A stretch of 64,000 nt of DNA from Saccharopolyspora rhizosphaerae. Its GTDB lineage: Bacteria > Actinomycetota > Actinomycetes > Mycobacteriales > Pseudonocardiaceae. The position numbers were made by a program, and so were the translations under genes. Location of the stretch: positions 186,001 to 250,000 of the forward strand of contig NZ_RSAA01000014.1 in the NCBI RefSeq assembly GCF_003931915.1, in the 5' to 3' direction. Position 1 is the first letter of the stretch. Every line of letters begins with the position of its first letter. The notes under the pieces are model-generated. The model made no database searches and had not been told where the DNA came from. It saw nothing but the letters and a program-made list of their open reading frames with translations. Below, in pieces: positions 8,243-17,224 of the stretch.

Positions 8243-9130
8243 ATGCACACGTCGCGGTCGATACCGCTCTCGCTCGCCGCTCCCGTCGTGTTCTTCTGGG
8301 CCAGCGGCTACCCGACCGGAGCGCTCGGTGTGGCCGCCGCGTCCCCGTTCCTGCTCACCGCCGTGCGCCTCGCGCTGGCGGCAGCGGCGCTCGGGGTGAT
8401 CGCGCTGGTGGGCGGAGCGGTCTGGCCGAGCGGTGGCGCAGTCGGGCACAGCGCCGTCGCGGGCCTGCTGACGCACGCGATGCAGTTCGGCGGCTGCTAC
8501 GGCGGGATGGCCGCCGGTGTCCCCGCCTCGATCACGGCACTGGTGATCTCGATGAACCCCGTGCTCACCGCCGCGCTGGCGGCGCTGCTGCTGCGGGAGA
8601 AGCTGAGCCGGACGCGGGTGCTGGGCCTCGTGCTCGGCGTGCTCGCGGTCCTGATCACCCTGGGCGGGCAGGTGGCGGCCGAGGGCAGCTGGAACCCCGC
8701 CATCCTGCTGACGCTGCTCGGTCTGCTGGGCTTCTCCGCCGGGGGCCTGTACCAGCAGCGCTACTGCGGGGGCATCGACATCCGCTCCGGCGGTGCCGTG
8801 CAGACCTCCGCCGCCGCGCTGGTCATCGCGGTGATCGCGGTGTTCGAGCACGGCCACGTCACGCACTGGGCGCAGGCCGGCATCGCCGTGCTGTGGCTGG
8901 TGATCACCGGCTCGGTGCTGGGCGTGAGCGCCTACCTGCGGGCGGTGGCGGTCGGCGGAGCAGCGCGGGCGAGCGCCCTGTTCTGCGCGGTGCCGCCCTG
9001 CACCGCTGTGATCGCCTGGCCGCTGCTGGGCGAGACGCCGTCGGCCGCAGTGGTCCTCGGCATCGCCCTCGCCGCCGCGGCCTGCGTCCTCGGCACGCGC
9101 ACCGAAGCCCGCACCCCGACCCCCGCCTGA
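8243..9130 (+). CDS. EamA/DMT-family transporter
   Basis: A 295-residue integral membrane protein with about ten hydrophobic helices arranged as two EamA repeats. The first begins PLSLAAPVVFFWASGYPTG, and its end has the family's SMNPVLTAALAALLLREKLS; the second repeat ends with PPCTAVIAWPLLGE. Family members export amino acids or other metabolites. The start at 8243 (MHTSRS) gives the usual length; an in-frame GTG lies 27 bases upstream. Control by the divergent LysR gene is likely. The substrate is unknown. Confidence 0.85.
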   Translation: MHTSRSIPLSLAAPVVFFWASGYPTGALGVAAASPFLLTAVRLALAAAALGVIALVGGAVWPSGGAVGHSAVAGLLTHAMQFGGCYGGMAAGVPASITALVISMNPVLTAALAALLLREKLSRTRVLGLVLGVLAVLITLGGQVAAEGSWNPAILLTLLGLLGFSAGGLYQQRYCGGIDIRSGGAVQTSAAALVIAVIAVFEHGHVTHWAQAGIAVLWLVITGSVLGVSAYLRAVAVGGAARASALFCAVPPCTAVIAWPLLGETPSAAVVLGIALAAAACVLGTRTEARTPTPA

Positions 9131-9352
9131 GTCGCTTCCCCAGCACCCCCGGAGCAGCGACGCCAGCCTGACTCCCCGAAGGCACCACCGGCCGAGCCCC
9201 GTTCGAACGTCGCGCGAAGTTCGACGATCGAAGTCTCCCCTCGAAGCTTTCGCGGAATTCGAGGTCCGAGGTTCCCCCTCGAAGTTCGCGCGAAGTTCGA
9301 CGGCGCCTGGGGACCGCGAGGCGTGGAGCAGCGGGGCGCCGCGTCCTCGGCG
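9131..9352. other. Intergenic region carrying palindromic repeats
   Basis: It lies between the convergent EamA exporter and decarboxylase genes. It holds three related copies of the TCGCGCGAA palindrome family, listed separately, and no gene that I can support. Confidence 0.7.
9202..9300. repeat. Cluster of three TTCGA...TCGAA palindromic repeats
   Basis: Units at 9202-9224, 9241-9262 and 9279-9300 each have TCGAA and TTCGA ends around a CGCG-centred core; the first and third share CGCGCGAAGTTCGA. Similar units occur at 62363-62384 and 56227-56248, all outside genes. They behave like a small dispersed intergenic palindrome family. Confidence 0.75.
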
Positions 9353-10804
9353 TCAGACCGCTTGGCGGATGCGGGCCCAGGCTTGTTCGACGTGGCGGCG
9401 TTCTGTGGCCGGGGAGCCGATCGCGAGGCGCAGCAGGGTCCGGCCGTCGACCTTGGTGTGGGTGAGGTGGAGGTCGCCGGAGTCGTTGAGCGCGTCCATC
9501 ACCCGGTGGGTGCGCTCGTTGGCCTCCTCCACCGGCAGGTCGGGGTACCGCGGCCGGAAGCAGACCAGCGAGAACGGGTGCGGTTCCAGCAGCTCGAAGT
9601 CCGGGTCCCGGCGCACCCACCCGGCGAACTCCTGGGCGAGCGCGACGGTGTGGCGGATGTGCTCGCGCAGGCCCTCGGCACCGAACCAGCGCACCACCGA
9701 CCACAGCTTCAACGCGCGGAACCGGCGGCCGAGCGGGACCTGCCAGTCCCGGTAGTCGATCACCTCACCGGATTCGGTGGCCTCGTCGCGCAAGTACTCC
9801 GGCAGCACCGACAGCGCCTCGATCATCGGCGCCCGGTCGGCCAGCCACAGGGCGCTGCAGTCGAAGTTCGTCAGCAGCCACTTGTGCGGGTTGGTGCAGT
9901 AGGAGTCGGCGTGCTCGGCGACGCCGTCGTTGATCCAGCGCAGCTCCGGGCACACCGCGGCCACCCCGGCGTAGGCGGCGTCGACGTGCAGCCACACGCC
10001 GTGCCGGCGGCAGACCTCGCCGACCTCGGGCACCGGGTCGATCGCGGTGGTCGAGGTGGTGCCAATCGTCGCGCACACCATCGTCGGCACCGCACCGGCT
10101 TCGACGTCGGCGGAGATGAGCTCGTCGAGGTGGCGGGGGTCCATGGCGAGGGTGTCCGGATCGGTGTCGACGACCCGCACGTTGTCCGCGCCGACGCCGG
10201 ACAGCCGGGCGGCCCGCTCCAGCGAGGAGTGGGTGTGCGCGGAGGCGTAGAGGACGTGCCGGCGGGTGATCCCGCGCCGCGCGACCTCCTCGCCGGTGCG
10301 TTGCAGCGCGGCGAGGCAGGCGACGAGCACGGCGCTGGAGGCGGAGTCCTGGATGACGCCGCCGCCGACGGCGTCGGTGCGGAAGTGCTCCGGCAGCCCC
10401 AGGAGTTCGACCAGCCAGTCGAGCACGACGGTCTCCAGCTCGGTGCAGGCGGGACTGGTCGCCCACACCATGCCCTGCACGCCGAGGCCGCTGGAGAGCA
10501 GGTCACCGAGGACGGAAGGGCCGCTCGAGTTCGCCGGGAAGTAGGCGAAGAAACCCGGGTGCTGCCAGTGCGTCACCCCGGGCAGCAGGACCTCGTCGAG
10601 GTCCCGGAGCACCTGTTCGAAGTCCTCACCCCGCTCCGGCGGGTGCTCGGGCAGCTTCGCCCGCACTTCGCCGGGCCGCACCTGCGACCGCACCGGGAAC
10701 GACTCGATCCCCGCCCGGTAGTCGGCGATCCAGTCGACGACCACCTTGCCGATCCGCCGGAACTCCTCCGGCGACATGTCCGCTGCGCTGCGGTGCCCGA
10801 CCAT
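9353..10804 (-). CDS. Aromatic-L-amino-acid decarboxylase-type PLP enzyme
   Basis: A 483-residue group II pyridoxal-phosphate decarboxylase. Signs are the N-terminal block THWQHPGFFAYFPANSS, the segment with QDSASSAVLVACLAAL, the PLP-stacking region VHVDAAYAG-like (LHVDAAYAGVAAVCPE), and the cofactor lysine in NPHKWLLTNFDCS near residue 287. Length and motifs match bacterial and animal AADC (dopa, tyrosine or tryptophan as substrate). The start at 10804 has GAGGAG seven bases upstream; an in-frame alternative lies 48 bases further up. It is a single gene inserted between the two large cob operons; the substrate cannot be told. Confidence 0.88.
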   Translation of the reverse strand: MVGHRSAADMSPEEFRRIGKVVVDWIADYRAGIESFPVRSQVRPGEVRAKLPEHPPERGEDFEQVLRDLDEVLLPGVTHWQHPGFFAYFPANSSGPSVLGDLLSSGLGVQGMVWATSPACTELETVVLDWLVELLGLPEHFRTDAVGGGVIQDSASSAVLVACLAALQRTGEEVARRGITRRHVLYASAHTHSSLERAARLSGVGADNVRVVDTDPDTLAMDPRHLDELISADVEAGAVPTMVCATIGTTSTTAIDPVPEVGEVCRRHGVWLHVDAAYAGVAAVCPELRWINDGVAEHADSYCTNPHKWLLTNFDCSALWLADRAPMIEALSVLPEYLRDEATESGEVIDYRDWQVPLGRRFRALKLWSVVRWFGAEGLREHIRHTVALAQEFAGWVRRDPDFELLEPHPFSLVCFRPRYPDLPVEEANERTHRVMDALNDSGDLHLTHTKVDGRTLLRLAIGSPATERRHVEQAWARIRQAV

Positions 10805-10902
10805 GCGTGTGCTCCTCGTGAGCGTGCGATCCCCGCGGGGTGGTGTGCCCACCCGAGCCCGAGCCTGGCCACCCGATCACCCGCCGCGCAAGCCCGAGGT
10901 CC

Positions 10903-11085
10903 TCAGCGCAGGAGGTCGATGGCGTCCCTGGGGCAGATCTCGACGCACTCGCCGCAGGACGTGCAGGCCTCGGTCACGACGCGGGGCTTGCCCGGTGCCG
11001 GGCGCAACGCGTGCTCCGGGCAGGTCAGCAGGCACGCACCGCAGGCCGTGCAGGCGTCGGTGATCAGCAGCGGCTCACCGGACAT
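10903..11085 (-). CDS. Small 2x[4Fe-4S] ferredoxin coupled to cobJ
   Basis: A 60-residue protein that is almost entirely two ferredoxin repeats: CTACGACLLTCPEHAL (residues 12-27) and CTSCGECVEICPRDAI (41-56), each a CxxCxxCxxxCP cluster ligand set. Its ATG lies inside the last codons of the cbiG-cobJ fusion (11-base overlap), so the two are translated together. It is the last gene of the cobO-to-cobJ unit. A role as electron donor or cluster partner in corrin ring contraction is my inference; CbiH60-type relatives of CobJ carry their own Fe-S cluster. Confidence 0.9.
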   Translation of the reverse strand: MSGEPLLITDACTACGACLLTCPEHALRPAPGKPRVVTEACTSCGECVEICPRDAIDLLR

Positions 11086-12829
11086 CGCCCGCCATCCAGC
11101 GGTAGCCGCGCGGGGTGACCATCCGGTGGCCGACCACAGCGGACTGCGAGGAACCGACCAGGACGGTGGTGAACATGTCCACGTCGGCTGGGTCGAACTC
11201 GCCGATCGGAGCGCACCACACCTTCTGGTCCGCGCGGCTGGCCTGGCGGACCGCGCCCACCGGGGTCGTGGCCGGCCGGTGCTCGGCGAGGATCTCCAGG
11301 GCACGTCCGAGCTGCCAGTGGCGCTGCGCCGAACGCGGGTTGTAGAAGCACACCACCAGGTCGCCCTCGGCGGCGGCGCGCACCCGGCGCTCGATCACCT
11401 CCCACGGCGTGTGCAAGTTCGAGAGGCTGATCAAGGCGTGGTCGTGGCCCAGCGGAGCGCCCAGCAGCGCCGAGGCCGACAGCGCGGCGGTCACGCCCGG
11501 GACGCCGACGACCTCGATGTCCACATCGGCCTTCTCCAGCGCCGGGCTGGCCATCGCGTACACGCCGGCATCGCCGGAGCCGATCAGCGCGACCGCCCGG
11601 CCCTGCTGCGCCAGCTCGACCGCCTCGGCCGCGCGGGCCTCCTCGGCGCCCAAGCCGGTGGCGCGCTCCTCGGTGCCGGGTCGCAGCAGGTGCCGGACCT
11701 GGTCGAGGTACTGGTCCAGGCCGACGACCACCGACGCGCGGCGCAGCTCGGCGTCGGCGCGCGGGGTGCGCAGGTCGGGGGCGCCGGGACCGATGCCCAC
11801 GATCGCGAGCCTGCCGCGCGGGCTGATCCGGGCGGCGGCGACGGTGACGTTGTCACCCTTGATCTTGTCGGCGATCAGCTGGACCGGTGCGCCGTAGGCG
11901 AGTTCGGCGGCGGCGTGCAGCGCGGAGGCCTCGGCGACGCTGGGAGTGCCGACCTCGTCGCGCACCACCTCGCTCGGGTTGGGCACCTCCACGCCGGAGA
12001 GCACCTCCGCCGGGTAGGTCAGCAGCGAGAGCTCGTCGCCCTCGTGGGAGTGCCAGAAGCCCAGGTCCTGCACGGCGTCGAGGATCCCGTCCTCGTCGGC
12101 CTTGAGGTCGACGCTGGCGAACGCGCGGATGGCGCGCGGGTCCAGGCCGTGCTCGCTGTCGAGACGGGCGATGGTCTCGGTGACCGCGGTGCGGGAGACA
12201 CCGCGCGCGGACCCGACGCCCACGACCAGCGTGCGCGGGACGAGGCGGAGCGTGCGCTCCTCGTCCTCGGCCGGGCGGCGGTCGTCGATCACCACCGTCC
12301 ACTCCGGGTTCTCCACCTCGGGGGAGACGTTGGCCGGCAACGCGGGCAGCGGAAATCCGAGCGGGTTGACCAGCCGGACCGGTGCGCCGTCGAGGATCGC
12401 CACACCGCAGGAGGGCAGGTCGCCGTCGACGGCTGCGTCGAGCTGGTCGACGAGCTCGTCCAGCGCGGTGGTGCCGGTCGAGTCGGTCGCGGTGGTGATC
12501 ACCGGGGTGCAGTCGAGGACGTCGGCGACCTGCTCGGCCAGCGCGTTCGCGCCGCCGCCGTGGCCGCCGGTGAGGGCGATGGCGAAGCGCTGCGCCTCGT
12601 CGACGCTGACGATGCCCGGATCGGTGTGCTTGTCCTGCAGCAGCGGGGCGACGAGACGGATCGTGGCGCCGCTGGCCAGGAAGAACACGGCGGCGTCGAG
12701 GTGGTCCCAGAGGCGCCGGACGGCCGGTCCGATCGGACCATCGGCGACCAGGGCTTCCGGCCCCAGCCGTCCGGCGAGTTCGGCGGCCGCCCGCCGTCCC
12801 GCCGCGGTCACCGCGAACAGACCGATCAC
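11075..12829 (-). CDS. cobJ: Fusion of CbiG (cobalt-precorrin-5A hydrolase) and CobJ (precorrin-3B C17-methyltransferase)
   Basis: 584 residues in two parts. Residues 1-335 are CbiG, which opens the delta-lactone and releases the C20 fragment; LALTGGHGGGANALAEQ-like sequence near residue 90 and VVGVGSARGVSR near 203 are its conserved loops. Residues 340-584 are the SAM methyltransferase CobJ/CbiH that contracts the ring: AIVGIGPGAPDL, then GSGDAGVYAMASP and VPGVTAALSASALLGAPLGHD. This fusion is common in actinobacteria. CbiG belongs to the cobalt-early route. It is separated from cobL by about 120 bases and overlaps the ferredoxin. Confidence 0.93.
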   Translation of the reverse strand: MIGLFAVTAAGRRAAAELAGRLGPEALVADGPIGPAVRRLWDHLDAAVFFLASGATIRLVAPLLQDKHTDPGIVSVDEAQRFAIALTGGHGGGANALAEQVADVLDCTPVITTATDSTGTTALDELVDQLDAAVDGDLPSCGVAILDGAPVRLVNPLGFPLPALPANVSPEVENPEWTVVIDDRRPAEDEERTLRLVPRTLVVGVGSARGVSRTAVTETIARLDSEHGLDPRAIRAFASVDLKADEDGILDAVQDLGFWHSHEGDELSLLTYPAEVLSGVEVPNPSEVVRDEVGTPSVAEASALHAAAELAYGAPVQLIADKIKGDNVTVAAARISPRGRLAIVGIGPGAPDLRTPRADAELRRASVVVGLDQYLDQVRHLLRPGTEERATGLGAEEARAAEAVELAQQGRAVALIGSGDAGVYAMASPALEKADVDIEVVGVPGVTAALSASALLGAPLGHDHALISLSNLHTPWEVIERRVRAAAEGDLVVCFYNPRSAQRHWQLGRALEILAEHRPATTPVGAVRQASRADQKVWCAPIGEFDPADVDMFTTVLVGSSQSAVVGHRMVTPRGYRWMAGDVR

Positions 12830-12899
12830 TGCTACTCCCCTACTCGTCGTCGTCAGGTCCCCGGAAAGGATGAAAACACCCTACGACACCCCGGGGCGT

Positions 12900-12923
12900 G
12901 GGCGGTTCGTCCCAGTACCGCCC
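12900..12923. other. Small inverted repeat between cobL and cobJ
   Basis: GGGCGGT and ACCGCCC arms, 7 bp, with a 10-base loop lie in the only sizeable gap of the operon. It may modulate readthrough or protect an mRNA end; there is no T-run. Confidence 0.35.
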
Positions 12924-12950
12924 CTGGTTCCACTTCGGACCGGGACGCGC

Positions 12951-14159
12951 TCAGTCCTTCTTGCGGCCCGAGACGAGGACCACCGGGTTGGCCGCCTCCA
13001 GGCGCGAGGAGCCGTCCGGCAGTTCCGCCAAGCGCGAGGCCGCGAGCTGGACGCCCTCGACCTCGTAACCCGCCGAGCGCAACGTCTCGCGGGTCGGGCC
13101 CACCCTGTCCAGCGCCGCCAGGGCGACCACCACGCGGGAGGCCCCCGCGTGGGCGCAGGCGGTGACGACCTCGTTGCCGCCGCCGCCCACGAAGATCGCG
13201 TCCGGCCGCGGGAGCTCGCGCAGCGCCTGCGGGGCTTTGCCCTCCTCGATGCGCACGTCCACGCCGTGCCCGGCCGCGTTGGTGACCATCCGGACCACCT
13301 GGGTCTCGTCGGACTCGATCGCGATGGTCGCCGCGCCCAGCCGGGCGCACTCCACCGCCACCGAACCGGAACCCGCGCCGACGTCCCACACCAGCGTGCC
13401 GGGACGCGGGGCGAGCCGGGCCAGCGCCACCGCGCGCACCTCGGCCTTGGTGATCATGCCGTCCCGGTGCGAGAACTCGTCCTCCGACAGCGCCCACCCG
13501 GTGGCGGGCGGGATCGGCTCGCCACCGGCGATCCAGCCGCGCTGCGGCACCTCGTCGACGTCGGCCAGGCACAGCACCACGTTGGGCTCGAACCAGGTGC
13601 GCTTGGCCGCGTCCGCCGGGTCGATGGTCACCACCGACTCGTTCGGCCCACCCAGGTCCTCGGCGACGATCATGGTGCGGCGCCACCCGGCCAGGCCGGA
13701 GGCGATCTGCGCAGGCCCGGACTTCGGCGCGGTCAGCACCGCCACCGCCGACCGGGCACGGCACACGTTGATCGCCGCCGCCAGGTCGCGCCCGTGGGCG
13801 CTGACCACCACGACGTCGTCCCAGGATCGCCCGGCCCGCGCCATCAGGCGCTGCACGCTGGAGGTCGCCGGCAGCACCGTGCACCTCAGGCCGCGCTCCC
13901 GCAGCGCGCGCACCGCACCGAAGAAGCCCGGATCGCCCGAGGCCAGCACGACGCCCCGCTCGTCACCGGACAACGAGGACAGCGCGTTGAGCGCCGGTTC
14001 CAGCGGGCCGAGCTCCAGCCGTTTCGCGTGGGCCGGCGCGTGCGCGTCGAGGTGGCGCTTGCCGCCCACGACCAGCCGCGCCTGCTCCATCGCCTCGGCA
14101 CCACCAGGTGGCAGAGTCGCCCCGTCCACCCCGATCACCGTGACTGCCACGTCACCCAC
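12951..14159 (-). CDS. cobL: Precorrin-6Y C5,15-methyltransferase (decarboxylating)
   Basis: 402 residues, the two-domain form. The N-terminal half (CbiE, about 1-200) is a class III SAM methyltransferase with VVLASGDPGFFGA. The C-terminal half (CbiT, about 205-402) is a class I methyltransferase with LVWDVGAGSGSVAVE as the SAM loop and DAIFVGGGGNEVV further on. Together they methylate C5 and C15 and decarboxylate the C12 acetate. The start overlaps the cbiD stop by 25 bases, indicating coupling. Confidence 0.93.
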   Translation of the reverse strand: MGDVAVTVIGVDGATLPPGGAEAMEQARLVVGGKRHLDAHAPAHAKRLELGPLEPALNALSSLSGDERGVVLASGDPGFFGAVRALRERGLRCTVLPATSSVQRLMARAGRSWDDVVVVSAHGRDLAAAINVCRARSAVAVLTAPKSGPAQIASGLAGWRRTMIVAEDLGGPNESVVTIDPADAAKRTWFEPNVVLCLADVDEVPQRGWIAGGEPIPPATGWALSEDEFSHRDGMITKAEVRAVALARLAPRPGTLVWDVGAGSGSVAVECARLGAATIAIESDETQVVRMVTNAAGHGVDVRIEEGKAPQALRELPRPDAIFVGGGGNEVVTACAHAGASRVVVALAALDRVGPTRETLRSAGYEVEGVQLAASRLAELPDGSSRLEAANPVVLVSGRKKD

Positions 14160-15298
14160 CTCGCCTCGGTGGCCGCGACCACGTGCTCACCCTCGAAGTC
14201 GACCATGGCGACCCGGACACGCAGCCTGCGACCGCACTCCTCGCTGAACCGCTCCAATACTGCTGCCACGAGCTCGCACAACCGGTGCGCACACGCCGAG
14301 AAGTGTTCACCTCGCTGCCAGACCTCGTAGGCGCGGCGGGCGGTGGCGGCCTCGGCGACGTCGGCGACGTCCTGCTCCGTGCCGCCGAACTCGGCGGTCA
14401 GCCGCGCCAGCAGCTCGGTGTCCACCTTGGACCGGGTGTAGTGGGTCATGACCACGCCGGAGGCGAGCTTCGTGAGCTTGCCGATCATGCCGACGAACAC
14501 GAGTTCGTCCAGCCCGTGCTCGACGGCCCGGCGCACCGCGGCGCCGGTGAAGTCACCGACCTCGATGAACGCCACCTCGGGCTCGTCGGGCAGCAACCGC
14601 ATCGCGACCCGCTCGGTGCGCCCGCCGGTGGACAGCACGGCCACCCGGCCCTGCTGCGCGGCGAGCACCGACACCGCCTGCTCCACGCTGGAGCGCCACG
14701 AGGCCGTGGAGAACGGCCGGACGATGCCGGTCGTGCCGAGGATCGAGATGCCGCCGTAGATGCCCAGCCGCCGGTTGGTGGTCTTGCGGGCCATCTTCTC
14801 GCCGCCGGGCACGGTGATCGTGACGTCCGCGCCGCGCTCGCCGAGCACCTCGCGCACCGTCTCGCCGATCATCTGCCGCGGCACCGGGTTGATCGCCGGA
14901 CCGCCGACCTCCAGGCCCAGCCCGGGCTTGGTCACGGTGCCGACGCCTTCACCACCGTGCAGCACGACCTCGCCGTCCCCGCGCGGCGTGACGCTGACCG
15001 TCAGCCGCGCGCCGTGCGTGACGTCCGGGTCGTCGCCGGCGTCCTTGACCACGACCGCCGTGGGCGGGTCGGCGCTGCCGGAGTCGACCGCGAACCGGCG
15101 TCGCACGCCGTCCGGGAAGTCGATGTCGACTGTGGCCGGGATCTCGCCGGTGACCAGGAACTCGGCCGCTGCGCGTGCTGCCGCCGCGGAGCACGCGCCG
15201 GTGGTGAACCCGGTGCGCAGCGCCTTGGGCCGGACCTTCGCGGTGCGCGGGAGGTCCGGCTCGCGCAGCGGCGGCTGCGGATCACTCTGACTGCTCAT
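14135..15298 (-). CDS. cbiD: Cobalt-precorrin-5B C1-methyltransferase
   Basis: 387 residues. The N-terminal LRTGFTTGACSAAAARAAAE is the hallmark of CbiD. Other blocks are PGLGLEVGGPAINPVPRQMI and the STGGRTER loop. CbiD methylates C1 in the cobalt-early route and is unrelated to CobF, which does this in the oxygen-dependent pathway of Pseudomonas denitrificans. The ATG at 15298 sits inside the cobM reading frame (17-base overlap). Confidence 0.93.
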   Translation of the reverse strand: MSSQSDPQPPLREPDLPRTAKVRPKALRTGFTTGACSAAAARAAAEFLVTGEIPATVDIDFPDGVRRRFAVDSGSADPPTAVVVKDAGDDPDVTHGARLTVSVTPRGDGEVVLHGGEGVGTVTKPGLGLEVGGPAINPVPRQMIGETVREVLGERGADVTITVPGGEKMARKTTNRRLGIYGGISILGTTGIVRPFSTASWRSSVEQAVSVLAAQQGRVAVLSTGGRTERVAMRLLPDEPEVAFIEVGDFTGAAVRRAVEHGLDELVFVGMIGKLTKLASGVVMTHYTRSKVDTELLARLTAEFGGTEQDVADVAEAATARRAYEVWQRGEHFSACAHRLCELVAAVLERFSEECGRRLRVRVAMVDFEGEHVVAATEARWVTWQSR

Positions 15299-16493
15299 CC
15301 GGCTTCGCCGCGGGCTTGCGCTTGGCTGGCTGCTTGGACTTCGCCGCCGGCTTGGCCGGGGCCTTGCGCTTGGTTGACCCGGACTTCGCCGCACCGCCCG
15401 ACTTGCGCGCGGTCCCGGTCTTGGCAGCAGTGCGGGTCGCCGTGGTGGTCGACTCCTGCTGCGGCGCAACGGCTTCCGGCTCCGGCTCAGCCGCCTCCTC
15501 GGCGGAGAACAGCTGCGACTGCGACTCGTCGGCCTGGTGGATCGGGATGCTGCGGCTGGCGCCGAAGCGGGCCGCGCCGCGCGCGGACTCCTGCCAGTCC
15601 CGCACGGCCCACCACGCCGCGTCGGACTCCTTGAGCTTGGTCGCGTCGGGCTCCTCGGGCTGCTCGCGCGGCGTCTCGGTGCGCCGGCTCGAGCGCTCGG
15701 CGCGCAGCGCGCGACGGGCCTCCTTGTCGGCCTTGCGGTAGGTGTGGAAGTGGCCCGCGTGGTACAGGTGCGAGCGCGTGCCGCCAGCGGTGAGGCCCTT
15801 GCCGATGATGAACAGCGTGTGCCGCCACAGCTTGTGCTTCTTGCAGTCGGCTTCGAGCTCGCCGAGCGTGCTGCGCACCAGCAGTTCGTCCGGCCAGGTC
15901 ACCTTGTAGGCCACCAGCACCGGGGTGTCGTCCGGGTAGCCGCCTGCCCGCAGCTCCTCGACCAGCTGGCCGGTGCGCGCGGCGGAGAGGAACAGCGCCA
16001 TCGTGGTGCCGTGCTTGGCGAACTCGCGCACCTTCTCGCCGTCGGGCATCGGCGTCTTGCCGCCCTCCAGGCGGGTCAGCACCAGGGACTGGGCGACCTC
16101 GGGGACGGTGAGCTCGCGGCCGACCGCCGCCGCGGCGGCGGAGAAAGCGGCCACGCCGGGCACGATCTCGACCTCGACGTTCATCCGGACCGCGGCGTCG
16201 TACTGCTCCTGGACCGCGCCCCACAGCGACGGGTCGCCGGAGTGCACGCGGGCGACCTTGAGCTTGTCGCGCTCGGCACGGCGGTAGATCTCCACCGCCT
16301 GCTCGTGGGTGAGCCGGGAGGAATCGACGAGCTCGGCGTCGGCCCGCGCGTGCTCCTGCACGCACTCCGGCGTCACCAGGCTGGCGGCCCAGACCACGAT
16401 GTCGGCTTCGGCGATTCGCTTGGCGCCGCGGACCGTGATCAGGTCGGCCGCGCCGGGTCCGGCGCCGATGAACGAGATCCGGCCAGTCACCAT
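15282..16493 (-). CDS. cobM: Precorrin-4 C11-methyltransferase with long basic C-terminal tail
   Basis: Residues 1-255 are a complete CobM/CbiF: ISFIGAGPGAADLITVRGA at the start, then VHSGDPSLWGA, VPGVAAFSAAAAAVGRELT and the C-terminal HTLFIIGKGL. CobM enzymes normally end near residue 255, but here about 150 residues follow. The first part of the extension is charged and contains a W-x-x-x-R-D-W segment (AWWAVRDWQESARG). The last 65 are a Lys-, Ala- and Pro-rich low-complexity tail (KRKAPAKPAAKSKQPAKR) like those of actinobacterial histone-like proteins. It overlaps cobI by 7 and cbiD by 17 bases. Confidence 0.93.
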   Translation of the reverse strand: MVTGRISFIGAGPGAADLITVRGAKRIAEADIVVWAASLVTPECVQEHARADAELVDSSRLTHEQAVEIYRRAERDKLKVARVHSGDPSLWGAVQEQYDAAVRMNVEVEIVPGVAAFSAAAAAVGRELTVPEVAQSLVLTRLEGGKTPMPDGEKVREFAKHGTTMALFLSAARTGQLVEELRAGGYPDDTPVLVAYKVTWPDELLVRSTLGELEADCKKHKLWRHTLFIIGKGLTAGGTRSHLYHAGHFHTYRKADKEARRALRAERSSRRTETPREQPEEPDATKLKESDAAWWAVRDWQESARGAARFGASRSIPIHQADESQSQLFSAEEAAEPEPEAVAPQQESTTTATRTAAKTGTARKSGGAAKSGSTKRKAPAKPAAKSKQPAKRKPAAKPDEQSE

Positions 16494-17224
16494 TGCTCTC
16501 CTCTTCCGCCTCGGGGTGGCAGCACTACCACTGTCGACAAGTAAGGCGCATCGTCCACATCGGACACTTCGGCAAGCGGTAGCACCCGCGCATCCGGCGT
16601 GCCCAGGTGCTCGGCGTAGACCGAGCGGCCGAGAGCCCCGCTCTCGCCGATCGCGTCGCGCAGCTCACCCAGGCGTCGCCCGCCTTTGTAGGCAACGACC
16701 GTACCCCGTGCCTGCAACGCCGCCCGCAGCGCGGTGACGTCCCGCAGCACCGGCATCACGGTGAGTTGCTCCGAGCCCTCGGTGAGCGCGATGCCGGCTT
16801 GGGACGCGGTCGCCTGCATCGCGGTGATCCCGGGCACCGTCGCGATCTCGACCTCGGGCAACAGCTCCGCGACCGCCGCTGCCAGATAGCTGAAGGTGGA
16901 GTAGACGGCGGGGTCGCCCAAGGTGGCGAAGACCACCGTGCCGCCCTGATCACGCAGCCGCTCCGCCACGGTCTCGGCCGCGTCGTCCCAGTGCCTGCGG
17001 CGGCGTTCCTGCGGGCCGTCGACCGGGTCGGCGAGCGCGAACACCAGGCGCCGCACCCGCTCATCCCCGCCCAGGTGGGAGCGCACGATCGCCTCCGCGC
17101 GCCCCTGCTCGTCGGGGGCGAGGACCGGCACGTAGACGGTGTCGGCGTCGCGGATCTCACGCAGCGCGGCCAAGGTCAGCATCTCCGGATCGCCGGGTCC
17201 GACCCCGACTCCGACGAGTCTCAT
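16487..17224 (-). CDS. cobI: Precorrin-2 C20-methyltransferase
   Basis: 245 residues, normal length. The SAM methyltransferase fold shows as VGVGVGPGDPEMLTLAALR at the N-terminus, then VVFATLGDPAVYSTFSYLA and VPGITAMQATASQAG, the CobI/CbiL-specific blocks. It methylates C20 of precorrin-2 (or cobalt-precorrin-2). The ATG overlaps the cobB stop as ATGA, and its own end overlaps cobM by 7 bases. Confidence 0.93.
   Translation of the reverse strand: MRLVGVGVGPGDPEMLTLAALREIRDADTVYVPVLAPDEQGRAEAIVRSHLGGDERVRRLVFALADPVDGPQERRRRHWDDAAETVAERLRDQGGTVVFATLGDPAVYSTFSYLAAAVAELLPEVEIATVPGITAMQATASQAGIALTEGSEQLTVMPVLRDVTALRAALQARGTVVAYKGGRRLGELRDAIGESGALGRSVYAEHLGTPDARVLPLAEVSDVDDAPYLSTVVVLPPRGGRGEQW

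Noticed and set aside
9323-13165. 1280-codon plus-strand open frame opposite the decarboxylase and cobJ
   Set aside because: Antisense to well-supported genes and spans their gaps; low-complexity composition.
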